Assembly: GCA_947374865.1 (NCBI GenBank)
Contig: CANCDR010000004.1
Span: 1-64,000 of the forward strand
Direction: 5' to 3'
DNA from: Oxalobacteraceae bacterium
GTDB lineage: Bacteria; Pseudomonadota; Gammaproteobacteria; Burkholderiales; Burkholderiaceae_D
Length of the DNA: 64,000 nt
Shown piece by piece: positions 1 to 9,309 of this stretch. The position numbers and the translations under genes were made by a program. Below the pieces are notes generated by a model. It made no database searches. It was not told the DNA's origin and saw only the letters and a list, made by a program, of their open reading frames with translations. Positions within the stretch are counted from its first letter, which is position 1, and each line of letters starts with the position of its first letter.

Positions 1-3
1 ATA

Positions 4-849
4 ATGTGGCTCATGCGCTGGCTGCCACTAAGTCTGCTCGGCCGTCTTGGCGAAGGCATTGGCGGGCTTCTGTTCATCGTCATGCGCACGCGGCGCCATA
101 TAACGCTGACCAATTTACGTCTGTGTTTGCCGGCCTTATCCGAGACTGAGCGCCATGTGCTCGCGCACGCGCATTTTGCTGCGTATGCTCGTAGCGTGCT
201 CGAACGCGGCATCTTATGGTGGGGCTCCGAGGCGCGTTTGCGACGTCTGATCCAGATTGATCCGGGCATGCCACTGGCGGACATTGCTGCCGGACCGGTT
301 ATTTTATTATGTCCGCATTTTGTCAGCCTGGATGTCGCCGGCGTCGCCGTCATGCTGGAATCTTCCCTGTGCTCGATTTATACACGGCAGAAAAATGCGA
401 CCTTTGATAGCGCACTTCGACGCGGTCGCTCACGCTTTCGGCCAGTGCAAATCGTGCCGCGCGCCGATGGCATCAAGCCCATTTTGCGCGCCATGCGGAC
501 AGGCCTGCCTTTCTTTATGCTGCCGGATATGGATTTTGGCCCCAAGGAATCGGCCTTCGTGCCCTTTTTTGGTATCGACGCCGCCACACTGACAGCACCA
601 GGGAGGATTGCCGCTGCTGCAGGCGCAAAAATCATTCCGGTCGTAGCGACCACCCTACCCAACTATCAGGGGTGGAAGGTCGCCTTCTATCCTGCATGGG
701 AAAACACGCCAGGGGATGATCTGATCGCCGCCGCGCGCACCATGAATGCCTTCATTGAACAGCGCGTACTGGAAACGCCCGCCGAATATTTCTGGACCCA
801 TAAACGCTTTAAAACGCGCCCCCCCGGTGAAGCCAATGTTTATGATTGA
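4..849 (+). CDS. lpxL: Lipid A biosynthesis lauroyl/myristoyl acyltransferase (LpxL/HtrB family), 5' end possibly outside window
   Basis: Inner-membrane acyltransferase of the LpxL/LpxM (HtrB) family, which adds secondary acyl chains to lipid A. The HX4D catalytic motif is visible as H105-FVSL-D110. The family's second block is PDMDFGPKESAFVPFFG at about 174-190. An N-terminal hydrophobic stretch (residues 5-26) fits the membrane anchor. The 281-residue length is slightly short for the family and the frame stays open upstream to base 1, so the true start may precede the window. Which acyl chain it transfers cannot be told. In relatives this gene usually lies just upstream of dapF, which here follows 3.9 kb later. 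Confidence 0.88.
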   Translation: MWLMRWLPLSLLGRLGEGIGGLLFIVMRTRRHITLTNLRLCLPALSETERHVLAHAHFAAYARSVLERGILWWGSEARLRRLIQIDPGMPLADIAAGPVILLCPHFVSLDVAGVAVMLESSLCSIYTRQKNATFDSALRRGRSRFRPVQIVPRADGIKPILRAMRTGLPFFMLPDMDFGPKESAFVPFFGIDAATLTAPGRIAAAAGAKIIPVVATTLPNYQGWKVAFYPAWENTPGDDLIAAARTMNAFIEQRVLETPAEYFWTHKRFKTRPPGEANVYD

Positions 850-890
850 GCTGTAATAATTAAGCTGTAATGATTAAGCTTTAATGCTTG
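850..890. repeat. Three imperfect 13-14 bp tandem repeats after lpxL
   Basis: Directly after the lpxL stop, a unit close to GCTGTAATGATTAA occurs three times (850-863, 864-877, 878-890), the last copy degraded. The text then drifts into similar words (CCGTAATGCCTGGCTTG). It has no coding sense. It probably arose by slippage. A comparable degenerate array lies downstream of dksA. Confidence 0.6.
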
Positions 891-1132
891 CGCCGTAATG
901 CCTGGCTTGTAGCGCACAATTTCATAATCGCAACACTCCCTTTACAAGCTTCGCACGTTTGCCGAATTTGCTTGTTTCCCCAGACATTTTTATTGAGCCA
1001 ATCCGGTTGATTGATTCACTATTATTTTGCGGGAAGCAAATCTATGACGATGCGATGTTTTCGCTTCCCCTCTTCTGTATCGCCGACGCCCACCATGCAT
1101 CGGATAACGATAAAAACGGTAAAGGGAAACTT

Positions 1133-1423
1133 ATGTATAACGCACAAAATAAAGAAAGTATTGATGAGGAACACGGGTGGATTGAAAATAGTCTGCTTTT
1201 ATTGTCGCCCCAATATCTCAGTACCGGCACCACGCAGTCTGCCACGATCGGCTTGGAACAAGCCAGTCCGCCACCAACGTATTTAACCGAACCCGGCTAT
1301 TTGCTGTGGGACTATGGTTTCTCGATCAACTGGCATTATCAGGGCCCACCTTTGACGCTGGTGGGCGGATTTGACGCCGAGGCCTTGAGTGCCTGGATTG
1401 CGCAGCTCACCATGACGCCGTAG
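1133..1423 (+). CDS. Small hypothetical protein (96 aa)
   Basis: I do not recognise this gene. The frame is open from 959, but the ATG at 1133 is the best start because AAAGGGA sits about six bases ahead of it. The upstream part of the frame reads like non-coding DNA. The product is acidic at the N-terminus (KESIDEEHGW), Pro/Thr-rich in the middle (QASPPPTYLTEPGY) and ends with a Trp-containing segment. There is no signal peptide or membrane segment. It may be a recently acquired or fast-evolving gene. Reality of the gene is moderately likely. Confidence 0.45.
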   Translation: MYNAQNKESIDEEHGWIENSLLLLSPQYLSTGTTQSATIGLEQASPPPTYLTEPGYLLWDYGFSINWHYQGPPLTLVGGFDAEALSAWIAQLTMTP

Positions 1424-1526
1424 GTCGATTTGATGAATGCGATTGCCTGATGCCAGGCGGTGCAGGCGGAGCCAGTACGTAAAATGCGCTCTGTGCAATC
1501 GGCATGACAGACGTATTCTCTGATAT

Positions 1527-1559
1527 AAAAAAAGGCGGACCGAAGTCCGCCTTTTTTTT
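1527..1559. terminator. Bidirectional rho-independent terminator
   Basis: A perfect 7-bp stem GGCGGAC/GTCCGCC (1534-1540 and 1545-1551) with a CGAA tetraloop is flanked by seven A on the left and eight T on the right, so it works on both strands. It ends the TonB-dependent receptor gene on the minus strand and the small plus-strand gene. Confidence 0.9.
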
Positions 1560-1574
1560 CGTACACGAAAACGA

Positions 1575-4472
1575 TTAGAACTTTAACGAAGCGCCAACTG
1601 AGAAATAACGGCCAACCGCATCGTATGTTTGCGGGAAGGTGTTACCACTATTGGTACCTGTCGTGCCGATCGTGCCGCCAACAAACGGTGGCTTCTTGTC
1701 AAACAAGTTTGTCACGCTCAGGTTCACGCGAATCATCTTGCTGACATTCCATACACCACCCAGATCGACGTAGCTGTATGCATCAATCTTTGTATAGGCT
1801 GGGAAGAAACCGGTCGCCAGTGGCTCGATAGTGACATCGCTCATATAACGCCAGTTATACGAGAAAGAGAAGTCATTAAAATTCCAGGCAGTACGCTGAT
1901 TAAACTTACGCTTGAAGTTAGGTGCACCGCAAGCAATGCTGTAGAAGCCCAGGCAATCACGATTGATCGACGCTGGTGTCGCCTGGAAGGTATATGACTG
2001 CACTTGGTTGGCACCGAAGCTCAGATTCAAGGTACCCCATTTGGCATCCATGCCCAGATCTTTCATCGCTGCCTGGTAGGCCACGTTCAGATCAAAGCCA
2101 CTCGTGGCTTGTTTGCCCTGATTCGACAAAGGCGTCAACACACCCGGCGCATCCACACCATTGAAAGTACCAGTGATCGGGCTACGCTGAACTTGTGCAC
2201 AGGCTGCGTTCAGAGTCAGACCCGAATTACGCGTTGGATTGTAGCAGTCGTCCAGAATATCGGTCGTGCTTGGGCTGGATACGGCTTTGTCGATCGCGAT
2301 CTTGTAGTAATCGAGCGAAATCGCCAGCTTTGGCACAGGCTCCCACACAAATCCAATAGTCTTGGTTTTGGCTTCTTCTGGTCCCAGGTTTGGATTGCCA
2401 CCAGACTGGTTATTGATCTGACCTGCAGACGGCGAAGACAAACTACCAATCGCATTGGCAGGGACACCAGTCAGACGGCACAGGTTCGACAACGTACCAG
2501 GCGTATTTGCTTGCGCCTGATTCACCAGTGCCAATTGGCAAGGATCAGTAGACAGATTCGACAGGCCAGATACCAATGGTGCGTAGAGCTCATTGATGTT
2601 CGGTGCACGGGTCGCTTTTTGTGCCATAGCACGGAAACGAATCGTCTTGACCGGCTCCCACTCACCACCGTACTTATAGCTGCTGTACTTATTGGTCGAT
2701 TGGGTCGCAAACTCAGTTTGACGATAGCCCAGCTCAACATTGACAGATTTAGCGAATGGCAAATCCTTGATCAGCGGAATCGATGACTCAACAAACATTT
2801 CGCTCATTGTGAAGGTACCGGAACGGTCAGGCAGAGGTGCGCCAGCGCCGAGAACTTCGCCCTGGATTTGCGCTGCTGCATCTGAACGATTGGCGGCCGT
2901 CATCTTACGTTTCTCAGCACCAAACGCCATATTGATTGGCGCTTTTGCCAACGGGCTGACAATTTGTTTGCCCAGGTCGCCCGAAGCGGAAGCCGACATG
3001 ACATTTTGTTCCACAGCCTGCATCAAGATCGCGCTGAGGTTAACAAAGTTGATCATAGCTGGCGTGATCGAACCTGCTGCGCCAAAAATATTCAGTGGAA
3101 CGCAACCATTGGCAGGATTGACACAAGCCGTCGTGCTGACCGCATTGAGTGCCTGGCCCAGCTTGGAGAAGGATCCCCAGTTACGACGGATTTGCGTTTG
3201 ATCTGCGTTACCGCGAGACCAATACGCATCGTAGGTCCAGTCATACGGCAGATCGCCCTTTAAACCCAAGGTCGTTTGCAAGGTCTTGTTATCAAAGTCA
3301 TTGAAACGCGGACCCATTTCCACAAAGCGACGACCAATTGTCATTGGCACTAAAGTCGTGTTGCCGACCACGCAATTGGCTGCCACGATCCCTTGACGGG
3401 CGCAGATTTGCTGGCGAGCTGCCTCAGGCAGGAAAGGATTGCCGATTGGGACGTTATAGACGTTCAGGAATGAACCCGACTCTGCCAAGGTACTGGAGAC
3501 TTTGCTACCGGTACTAAACAATTCAGCGTAGGCTTCAAAATTACTATTGATCTTAAAGTTAGCCAGCGATGTCGCCTGCGTCCGATCCAGACCTGTTACG
3601 TAGTAGTTCACTGGATTAAAGTTAAACGAATCAGCCGCAGTGTAAGGCGTGAGTGCACCTGTAGTCGGATTGATGACCCAGTTACCTGCCAGGGCAGTCG
3701 TGCCAGTCTTACCTTGCGATACGCTAATACGGGCTGGTACCGTGGTGCCGGAACCTTCAAACGCACCCGTCACAGAACTGGTAGAAATTTTGCCGTAATC
3801 GCGCGAAATTTGTTGCAAAGGATCAGCGTGTGTTTTACCAAGGCTTAACACCACATTACCGCGACCGTCAGCGAAGCTGCCACCCATGGTGACATCGGTA
3901 CGATTACGTTTAGCATCCTGCTGTCCGGAAGTGCCGAAGGAGCTCGACACGTCGAAACCTTCAAACTTCTTTTTCAGATTAAAGTTGACCACACCCGATA
4001 CCGCATCCGCGCCATACACAGCAGAAGCGCCACCAGTCACCAGATCAACGCGATCAAGTAAGGCGATAGGAATCGAATTGGTATCGACAGATCCGCTCAG
4101 GTTAAAAGGCACCATACGGCGACCATTGACCAGCACCAAGGTGCGGTTGGAACCCAGGCCACGCAGGTCAATCGTTGCACCACCACCGGTACCGTTATTG
4201 GTGGCTGGACCAATCGCTGGTACTGCGGCAGGCAAGTTCTTGAAGAATTCTTCGACAGCAATTGGCTGTGCTGATTTGATTTCTTCTACGCCGATGGATG
4301 AAATCGGGCTATTCGATATCGTTCCAGGCGCTTTGATACGCGTACCTGTCACTTCCACGACATCCGTCTTTTCCTGCGCGAAGACTGGGGACGCGAACAT
4401 ACCCATTCCTAGCAGGAGGCCGCCTGAGAAAATGACTCTCATGGACTGGCTCAGTGCTTTTTGTTTTAACAT
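1575..4472 (-). CDS. TonB-dependent outer-membrane receptor
   Basis: A 965-residue TonB-dependent transporter, which imports large ligands across the outer membrane using TonB energy. A signal peptide is visible (hydrophobic 13-30, cleavage after A32 in SPVFA-QE). A TonB-box-like/plug start reads DVVEVTGTRI at about 37-46. The plug follows to about residue 170, including LVLVNGRRM and GGASAVYGADAVSGVVNF. The long barrel ends in a terminal Phe. The sequence type (VTGTRI, ALLDRVDLVTGGASAVYGADA) belongs to the large class with carbohydrate, peptide or unknown ligands rather than a clear siderophore receptor. No FecIR-type regulators adjoin it. An SD (GGGAG) precedes the ATG, and 288 bp separate it from the divergent dapF. 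Confidence 0.93.
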   Translation of the reverse strand: MLKQKALSQSMRVIFSGGLLLGMGMFASPVFAQEKTDVVEVTGTRIKAPGTISNSPISSIGVEEIKSAQPIAVEEFFKNLPAAVPAIGPATNNGTGGGATIDLRGLGSNRTLVLVNGRRMVPFNLSGSVDTNSIPIALLDRVDLVTGGASAVYGADAVSGVVNFNLKKKFEGFDVSSSFGTSGQQDAKRNRTDVTMGGSFADGRGNVVLSLGKTHADPLQQISRDYGKISTSSVTGAFEGSGTTVPARISVSQGKTGTTALAGNWVINPTTGALTPYTAADSFNFNPVNYYVTGLDRTQATSLANFKINSNFEAYAELFSTGSKVSSTLAESGSFLNVYNVPIGNPFLPEAARQQICARQGIVAANCVVGNTTLVPMTIGRRFVEMGPRFNDFDNKTLQTTLGLKGDLPYDWTYDAYWSRGNADQTQIRRNWGSFSKLGQALNAVSTTACVNPANGCVPLNIFGAAGSITPAMINFVNLSAILMQAVEQNVMSASASGDLGKQIVSPLAKAPINMAFGAEKRKMTAANRSDAAAQIQGEVLGAGAPLPDRSGTFTMSEMFVESSIPLIKDLPFAKSVNVELGYRQTEFATQSTNKYSSYKYGGEWEPVKTIRFRAMAQKATRAPNINELYAPLVSGLSNLSTDPCQLALVNQAQANTPGTLSNLCRLTGVPANAIGSLSSPSAGQINNQSGGNPNLGPEEAKTKTIGFVWEPVPKLAISLDYYKIAIDKAVSSPSTTDILDDCYNPTRNSGLTLNAACAQVQRSPITGTFNGVDAPGVLTPLSNQGKQATSGFDLNVAYQAAMKDLGMDAKWGTLNLSFGANQVQSYTFQATPASINRDCLGFYSIACGAPNFKRKFNQRTAWNFNDFSFSYNWRYMSDVTIEPLATGFFPAYTKIDAYSYVDLGGVWNVSKMIRVNLSVTNLFDKKPPFVGGTIGTTGTNSGNTFPQTYDAVGRYFSVGASLKF

Positions 4473-4760
4473 TATTGTGAAGCTCCCATTGATTTATGCA
4501 TGTAGACAATCTTCCCCAACAGATTTAATTCAGGCATGACCGACACAGTTTCTATGACAGAAAGCTGGATATCATGACTATTTACTGTTAGTTGTTACAA
4601 CTTTAACCTCCGCGTTACCGTGGGTCAATTTACTACTTGCCTTTATGCAAATTAAGGGCTGAATTAATGTTTCAATGTGGAAATTAAACAACGCGACGAA
4701 GCCAGCAAAACACCCGCTTAAAACAGCCGTTATCAGACAAAATGCAAGATAATCACGGCT
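4473..4760. promoter_or_regulatory. Divergent intergenic region between the TonB receptor and dapF
   Basis: These 288 bp lie between two divergent starts and must hold both promoters. The DNA is locally AT-rich (about 4560-4700). I could not assign convincing -35/-10 pairs, and saw no Fur-box-like 19-bp palindrome or long inverted repeat. Confidence 0.4.
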
Positions 4761-5600
4761 ATGAAACTCACTTTCACCAAAATGCACGGCGCCGGCAATG
4801 ACTTTGTTGTCATTGACGCGATTCACCAGCAGGTCGACTTGAGCCCGGCGCAATGGGCGCACATCGCCGACCGGCGATTTGGCGTGGGTGCCGATCAGAT
4901 TCTGGTGGTGGAGAACGCCACCACGCCGGGCGTCGATTTTCGCTACCGGATTTACAACGCTGATGGGGGTGAGGTAGAACAATGCGGTAACGGCGCGCGC
5001 GCTTTCGTGCAGTTCGTGATCGAAAAAGGCTTAACCAACAAGCGCACCGTTCGGGTGGAAACCATGAGCGGCATCATCGAACTGTCCATGCTCGACGATG
5101 GCAGAATCACCGTCAACATGGGTGCCCCGCGGCTGGTGCCAGAACTATTGCCGTTCGAAACCACCGGTCTTTCGCCGGTCGATTTTTTATGGCCGCTGGA
5201 AGTGAATGGCAAGACGCTACAGGTGGCATTGGTTTCTATGGGTAACCCGCATGCGGTACAGATTGTTGCGGATGTCGATCAGGCACCGCTGACCACCGAC
5301 GGCCCGGTCATCGAATCCCATCCGCGCTTTCCCAAGCGGGTCAATGCCGGCTTCATGCAAGTGCTTTCACGTCAACACATACGGCTGCGCGTGTATGAGC
5401 GTGGCGCTGGCGAAACGCTGGCCTGTGGCACCGGCGCATGCGCTGCGGTGGTGGCTGGGATTCAGTGCGGCCTGCTGGATTCGCCTGTGCGGGTCGATAT
5501 GCGCGGGGGTGAGCTGACAATCGCTTGGGCGGGCAGCACGTCACCCGTCATGCTGAGCGGACCAGCAGTGACGGTGTTTGAGGGTGAAATAACGCTCTAG
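4761..5600 (+). CDS. dapF: Diaminopimelate epimerase
   Basis: Cytoplasmic, PLP-independent epimerase converting LL- to meso-diaminopimelate for lysine and peptidoglycan. Both catalytic cysteines are present: C75 in [14 protein letters not shown] and C222 in [15 protein letters not shown]. The N-terminus ([13 protein letters not shown]) is typical, and 279 residues is full length. The usual neighbours lpxL (upstream) and DUF484-xerC (downstream) are in the same orientation but separated by inserted genes. Confidence 0.97.
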   Translation: MKLTFTKMHGAGNDFVVIDAIHQQVDLSPAQWAHIADRRFGVGADQILVVENATTPGVDFRYRIYNADGGEVEQCGNGARAFVQFVIEKGLTNKRTVRVETMSGIIELSMLDDGRITVNMGAPRLVPELLPFETTGLSPVDFLWPLEVNGKTLQVALVSMGNPHAVQIVADVDQAPLTTDGPVIESHPRFPKRVNAGFMQVLSRQHIRLRVYERGAGETLACGTGACAAVVAGIQCGLLDSPVRVDMRGGELTIAWAGSTSPVMLSGPAVTVFEGEITL

Positions 5601-5607
5601 CGCAATG

Positions 5608-7176
5608 CTAAGTGATTTTGTGTGTGTGTGTTTTCTGCAGCTGGGCGCGTAAGCGGTAGGCGCGCTGCCGGTAGCTGCCTTCCAGATTGGCCAATTCCAT
5701 TTCCGGCATGTTAAATACACGCTGACATTGTTCCAGCGCCTGTCTCTGGGCGTCGGTTTCGATCAGCACCAATCGCCGTGGTACGCGTGGTCTCTGGGCG
5801 CGGATATCAATGCACAAACAATGGCTGCGATTAGCTTTAACAGGATCGATCATTAAGGCCTCGGCCATCGACAGACCAAAGGCCTGAGCGAGCGCAAGCC
5901 GGGCCGCCATAAAGGGACATGCGAGTGCTGTCTGGCAGATCGACGGCTGGTTTCGCTGCAGTTGCAACTTCAGCTGCGTTCGCAAATTGGCTGGTAACCA
6001 GTCGGCCGTGCTTTGTTGGCAGCGCATTTCATTCAGCAAGGTTTGTGCGGCGGCGTGTCCCTGATAAGCGGCTTTTAACAGCCATTGACTGGCTTCAACA
6101 TCGGCGTCAGTGCATGTGCTTCGCTGGCGCCACTTCAGCAGACCTATTTCATACTGCGCCTGCGCATGTCCGGCATGTGCTGCACGCTGCAGACAGTGCT
6201 GCGCCGCATTCGCGTCGCGCAAGGAACAGGCGCGCTTACGATACAGACACGACAGAATAAACCAGGCACCGGCGTGGGCTTGCTGTGCTGCCCGTGTGAG
6301 CCAATAAATCGCCTTTTTATACTGCGCCAAGCCGCGCGAATGGGCGCATCGTGCGCCATTTTCATCGAGCCGTGCCAGCCACAGCCCCAAATAAAACTGC
6401 GCCGTCTGATCGTTTTCTTGTGCGGCGATTTTGAGCATCTTCAGACCCTCGGCGCAATCTCTTTCCTGATCCAGAAGATACCCGGCGCAACGCGATAACA
6501 CTACGCGTTCCTCGGCACTGCAACGTTGGCCAGCTGATCTGCGCGCGTCGTAGCGTGCAACACATGCCCGCGCATCAGGCAAGGCCCAGAAAATAAATTC
6601 TTCGCCGTCCTCTTCCGCCCAGGCATGTTCACGCAAGGCGCGACGGGCATCGGCGATGCCGCCATGGGCAGCGCGCTGCATCCAGTACATCACGGTATTA
6701 TTTTCCAGCGCAGATGGATCGTCTTTGTCACCGAGCCGTTGCGCCAGATACCATTGCGCCTCGGCGATGCCCGCCTGCGCGGCGTTCGTCAAGGCGATCA
6801 GAGCCTTATGTTGCAAGTCGTGTCCAACAGAATTTTCTGATGCGCCAAAAACGAGCTGAGCGAACACCAGACCGGCTTGCGCGACACCGGAATCGTAGGC
6901 CCGTTCATACCACTGCGCCAAAGATTCCGCCGGCGCTAAGGCGCGGGCAACATCAAACGGTACATGACGACCGATCAATAGCCAGGCGTCAGGCTCTTGC
7001 TGACTGGCGGCGCGATCCAACCAATACAGGGCACTTGCGGGATTACGCGGCAAGCCCTGTTCGCCGAATAAATAACGCCGGCCCAGAGTCAGCTGCGCCG
7101 GCGCATGACCAGCACGTGCGGAACGCAGAATCGTTAAAGCAGTACGTGTTGCCAAGAAGCGATCTCCAATCAGCAT
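5608..7176 (-). CDS. Sel1-like (SLR) repeat protein
   Basis: A 522-residue protein built of Sel1-like/TPR-type alpha-helical repeats. The clearest are GHAPAQLTLGRRYLFGEQGLP near the N-terminus, GIAEAQWYLAQRLG, NDQTAQFYLGLWLA, GHAQAQYEIGLLKW and GHAAAQTLLNEM. Such repeats serve as protein-protein interaction scaffolds. No signal peptide or enzymatic domain is seen, so it is probably cytoplasmic. The C-terminal ~120 residues carry a different, repeat-free sequence that I do not recognise. It is convergent with dapF, leaving only 7 bp between stops. Confidence 0.8.
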   Translation of the reverse strand: MLIGDRFLATRTALTILRSARAGHAPAQLTLGRRYLFGEQGLPRNPASALYWLDRAASQQEPDAWLLIGRHVPFDVARALAPAESLAQWYERAYDSGVAQAGLVFAQLVFGASENSVGHDLQHKALIALTNAAQAGIAEAQWYLAQRLGDKDDPSALENNTVMYWMQRAAHGGIADARRALREHAWAEEDGEEFIFWALPDARACVARYDARRSAGQRCSAEERVVLSRCAGYLLDQERDCAEGLKMLKIAAQENDQTAQFYLGLWLARLDENGARCAHSRGLAQYKKAIYWLTRAAQQAHAGAWFILSCLYRKRACSLRDANAAQHCLQRAAHAGHAQAQYEIGLLKWRQRSTCTDADVEASQWLLKAAYQGHAAAQTLLNEMRCQQSTADWLPANLRTQLKLQLQRNQPSICQTALACPFMAARLALAQAFGLSMAEALMIDPVKANRSHCLCIDIRAQRPRVPRRLVLIETDAQRQALEQCQRVFNMPEMELANLEGSYRQRAYRLRAQLQKTHTHKIT

Positions 7177-7491
7177 GTGAAGCGTAACCTTAATACGGCA
7201 AATAGCGCCTGGAGAAAGGGGGGCGCAAGAAGCCTGTTTCAGTCGTCAGACTGACCGAGAATACCGGTTAAGTTTCTGCGTAATCGCAAGTGTCGGCAAA
7301 GCGATATCAATTTGTGGATGACGTCTAGAAATCCTGTAATTCAAATGCGACACCTTGGTCGAATTTATCTGCTTTCGAACGACGTACAAGCCTTCTGACG
7401 ACCAGCTTTCCTTCGCCTCTGGCGACAACATCTAGGCTTCGATCATCCGTCTACTTCGGATTTCGCCGTCATTTTGTTAAAGGAAAACGCA
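7177..7491. other. Intergenic region upstream of the porin
   Basis: These 315 bp separate the divergent Sel1-repeat and porin genes. A small perfect hairpin TCAGTC-GTCA-GACTGA lies at 7239-7254. The porin SD (AAAGGA) is at its right end. A 61-codon minus-strand ORF inside it shows no coding character. I could not assign a promoter with confidence. Confidence 0.4.
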
Positions 7492-8481
7492 ATGAAGAAA
7501 TCGTTACTTGTTTTAGCAACGTTGGGCAGTCTGGCTGGGGGCGCGTCGGCGCAATCGGCGATCACGATTTACGGCATTTTGGATGCCGGTCTGGTGAGCG
7601 AACGGGGCAACGCTGCCGGCACGGTCACCAAGCTCACCAGCGGTGTGCAATCGGGCACCCGACTGGGTTTTCGCGGCACAGAAGATTTGGGGGGCGGCAA
7701 TAGCGCCCGCTTCACGCTCGAAAGCGGCTTTGGGATGGATAACGGCTTCAGCAATCAAGATAGCCGGCTATTTGGACGCCAGGCCTGGGTCGGTGTGGGT
7801 GGTAACTGGGGTGCGGTTGCGCTGGGACGCCAATATTCGCCACATTACTTAGCCTTGATGGAAAACGATCCGTTCAAGGTTGGTCTGGCAGGTAACGCAC
7901 AAAATCTGATCTACTCTCCAACCCGCATCGATAACGCGCTCACCTACAAAAGCCCACAGTGGAGCGGCGCTACCGCCGAACTGATTTACGGACTGGGTGA
8001 AGTGACCGGTAATCCGAGTGGTGGTAAGCAGTTCGGTGGTTCGGTGGGGTATAACAATGGGCCGCTCAACGTCAAGCTGGGCTACCACTCTGCTAATGAC
8101 CCGACAGGCAACGACAGTGACAAAGACACCCTGTTGATCGGCACTTGGAACTTTGGACCCGTGACGGCTAACCTCGGCATGACGCAACGCAAGGGCTTAC
8201 TGTCACTGGATGAACGGGACTATCTGATTGGCTTTTTAGCACCCTTCGGGCCGAGCACCATCATCGGCTCTTATATTCGTAAAGACGACCGTACTGCTAT
8301 CAACCGGGACGCCCGGCAGTGGGCACTGGGTTATACCTATAACCTCAGTGAACGCACGAATCTTTATACGTCCTACGGCCGGATTACCAATAATAATGGC
8401 GCTAGCTATACCGTCGGCAGTGCCATTGAAAAAGGTAGCGGCGATCAGGCATTTAATATCGGTATCCGACATAAATTTTAA
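7492..8481 (+). CDS. Gram-negative porin (Burkholderiales OmpC-like, 16-stranded)
   Basis: Outer-membrane general porin of 329 residues. The start is ATG 7492, preceded by AAAGGA; an upstream in-frame TTG at 7474 would place residues ahead of a perfect signal peptide (MKKSLLVLATLGSLAGGASA, cut after A20). The mature start QSAITIYGILDAGL, the internal GFRGTEDLGGGNSARFTLESGF and the terminal NIGIRHKF with C-terminal Phe are hallmarks of the betaproteobacterial porin family. It stands alone, with its own terminator. Confidence 0.95.
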   Translation: MKKSLLVLATLGSLAGGASAQSAITIYGILDAGLVSERGNAAGTVTKLTSGVQSGTRLGFRGTEDLGGGNSARFTLESGFGMDNGFSNQDSRLFGRQAWVGVGGNWGAVALGRQYSPHYLALMENDPFKVGLAGNAQNLIYSPTRIDNALTYKSPQWSGATAELIYGLGEVTGNPSGGKQFGGSVGYNNGPLNVKLGYHSANDPTGNDSDKDTLLIGTWNFGPVTANLGMTQRKGLLSLDERDYLIGFLAPFGPSTIIGSYIRKDDRTAINRDARQWALGYTYNLSERTNLYTSYGRITNNNGASYTVGSAIEKGSGDQAFNIGIRHKF

Positions 8482-8517
8482 GACATCCTTCGGCACGTAA
8501 TGTCGTCGGCTTTTTTT

Positions 8518-8540
8518 GGGCACCTGCGGGTGCCCTTTTT
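8518..8540 (+). terminator. Rho-independent terminator after the porin
   Basis: Stem GGGCACC/GGTGCCC (8518-8524, 8529-8535) with a four-base loop is followed by five T. It is preceded by seven T, so it could also act weakly on the other strand. Confidence 0.85.
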
Positions 8541-8612
8541 ATTGCGCCTGTGGGTGTGTACAATCGGGGACAAATTAAATGCCTCCTCTCAAACTTACCC
8601 TGTGCCCCCACC

Positions 8613-9284
8613 ATGAACGCTGAACTCGACTCTGCCGCTGTTGCCCAATACCTGCTCGACCATGCTGGATTTTTTGAACAGAACGCCGAACTTCTGGCCA
8701 GCATCCGCCTGACCAGCCCGGTGATCGGCAAGGCTATTTCGCTGCAGGAGCGGCAAATGGAAATTTTGCGCGAGAAAAACAAGACCCTGGAATTGCACAT
8801 GGCAAACCTGATCCGTCTTGGCCAGGACAACGACCGCATCACCGAGCGCATGCAGGAATGGAGTCGCACCCTGCTCATGACACGCAATGCCGTCGATTTG
8901 CCCAACGCGCTGGTAGGGGGCTTGCAAAAGATCTTTTCCCTGCCGAACGTGACGATGCGACTCTGGGGTGTGGCTGAAGCTTTGGCCGATTCTCCCTTCG
9001 CTCAGCCAGTTTCAGACGATGCGCGCCTGTTCGCTAGTGGACTGGCGAATCCGTTTTGCGGTCCCAACAACGACTTCGAAGCGGCTGGCTGGCTGGATAA
9101 TCAGGCGCAGACAAAGTCGCTGGCCATGCTGGCCCTGCGTCACCCCGAGAGCAAGGTCGTGTTTGGTCTGCTGATCATGGGCTCCGAAGACGTCGAACGC
9201 TTCGGTGCCGACATGGCGACCGACTTCCTGGCCAATATCGGCGAGACCGCCAGTGCCGCACTGGCCAGTCTGTTAGCTGACTAA
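8613..9284 (+). CDS. DUF484 family protein (GAF-like), xerC partner
   Basis: A 223-residue DUF484 protein. The N-terminal part (AVAQYLLDHAGFFEQNAELLASIRLTSP) and the coiled-coil-like LQERQMEILREKNKTLELHMANLIRLGQDNDRI are characteristic, followed by a GAF-type domain (about 90-220). Its function is not established; genes of this family sit directly before xerC in many proteobacteria. ATG 8613 is chosen over an upstream GTG at 8550 because the family starts at MNAELD-like sequence; no strong SD is visible. It ends 25 bp before xerC. Confidence 0.85.
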   Translation: MNAELDSAAVAQYLLDHAGFFEQNAELLASIRLTSPVIGKAISLQERQMEILREKNKTLELHMANLIRLGQDNDRITERMQEWSRTLLMTRNAVDLPNALVGGLQKIFSLPNVTMRLWGVAEALADSPFAQPVSDDARLFASGLANPFCGPNNDFEAAGWLDNQAQTKSLAMLALRHPESKVVFGLLIMGSEDVERFGADMATDFLANIGETASAALASLLAD

Positions 9285-9309
9285 TGTTGTTCGCCCAGGC
9301 TTGTCCACC

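Noticed and set aside
2004..2786. A 260-codon ORF opposite the TonB receptor
   Set aside because: Shadow frame of the receptor gene: no SD, Arg/Gln/His-rich composition and no family resemblance.
7246..7431. A 61-codon minus-strand ORF before the porin
   Set aside because: No SD and no coding character. It lies in the porin promoter region.
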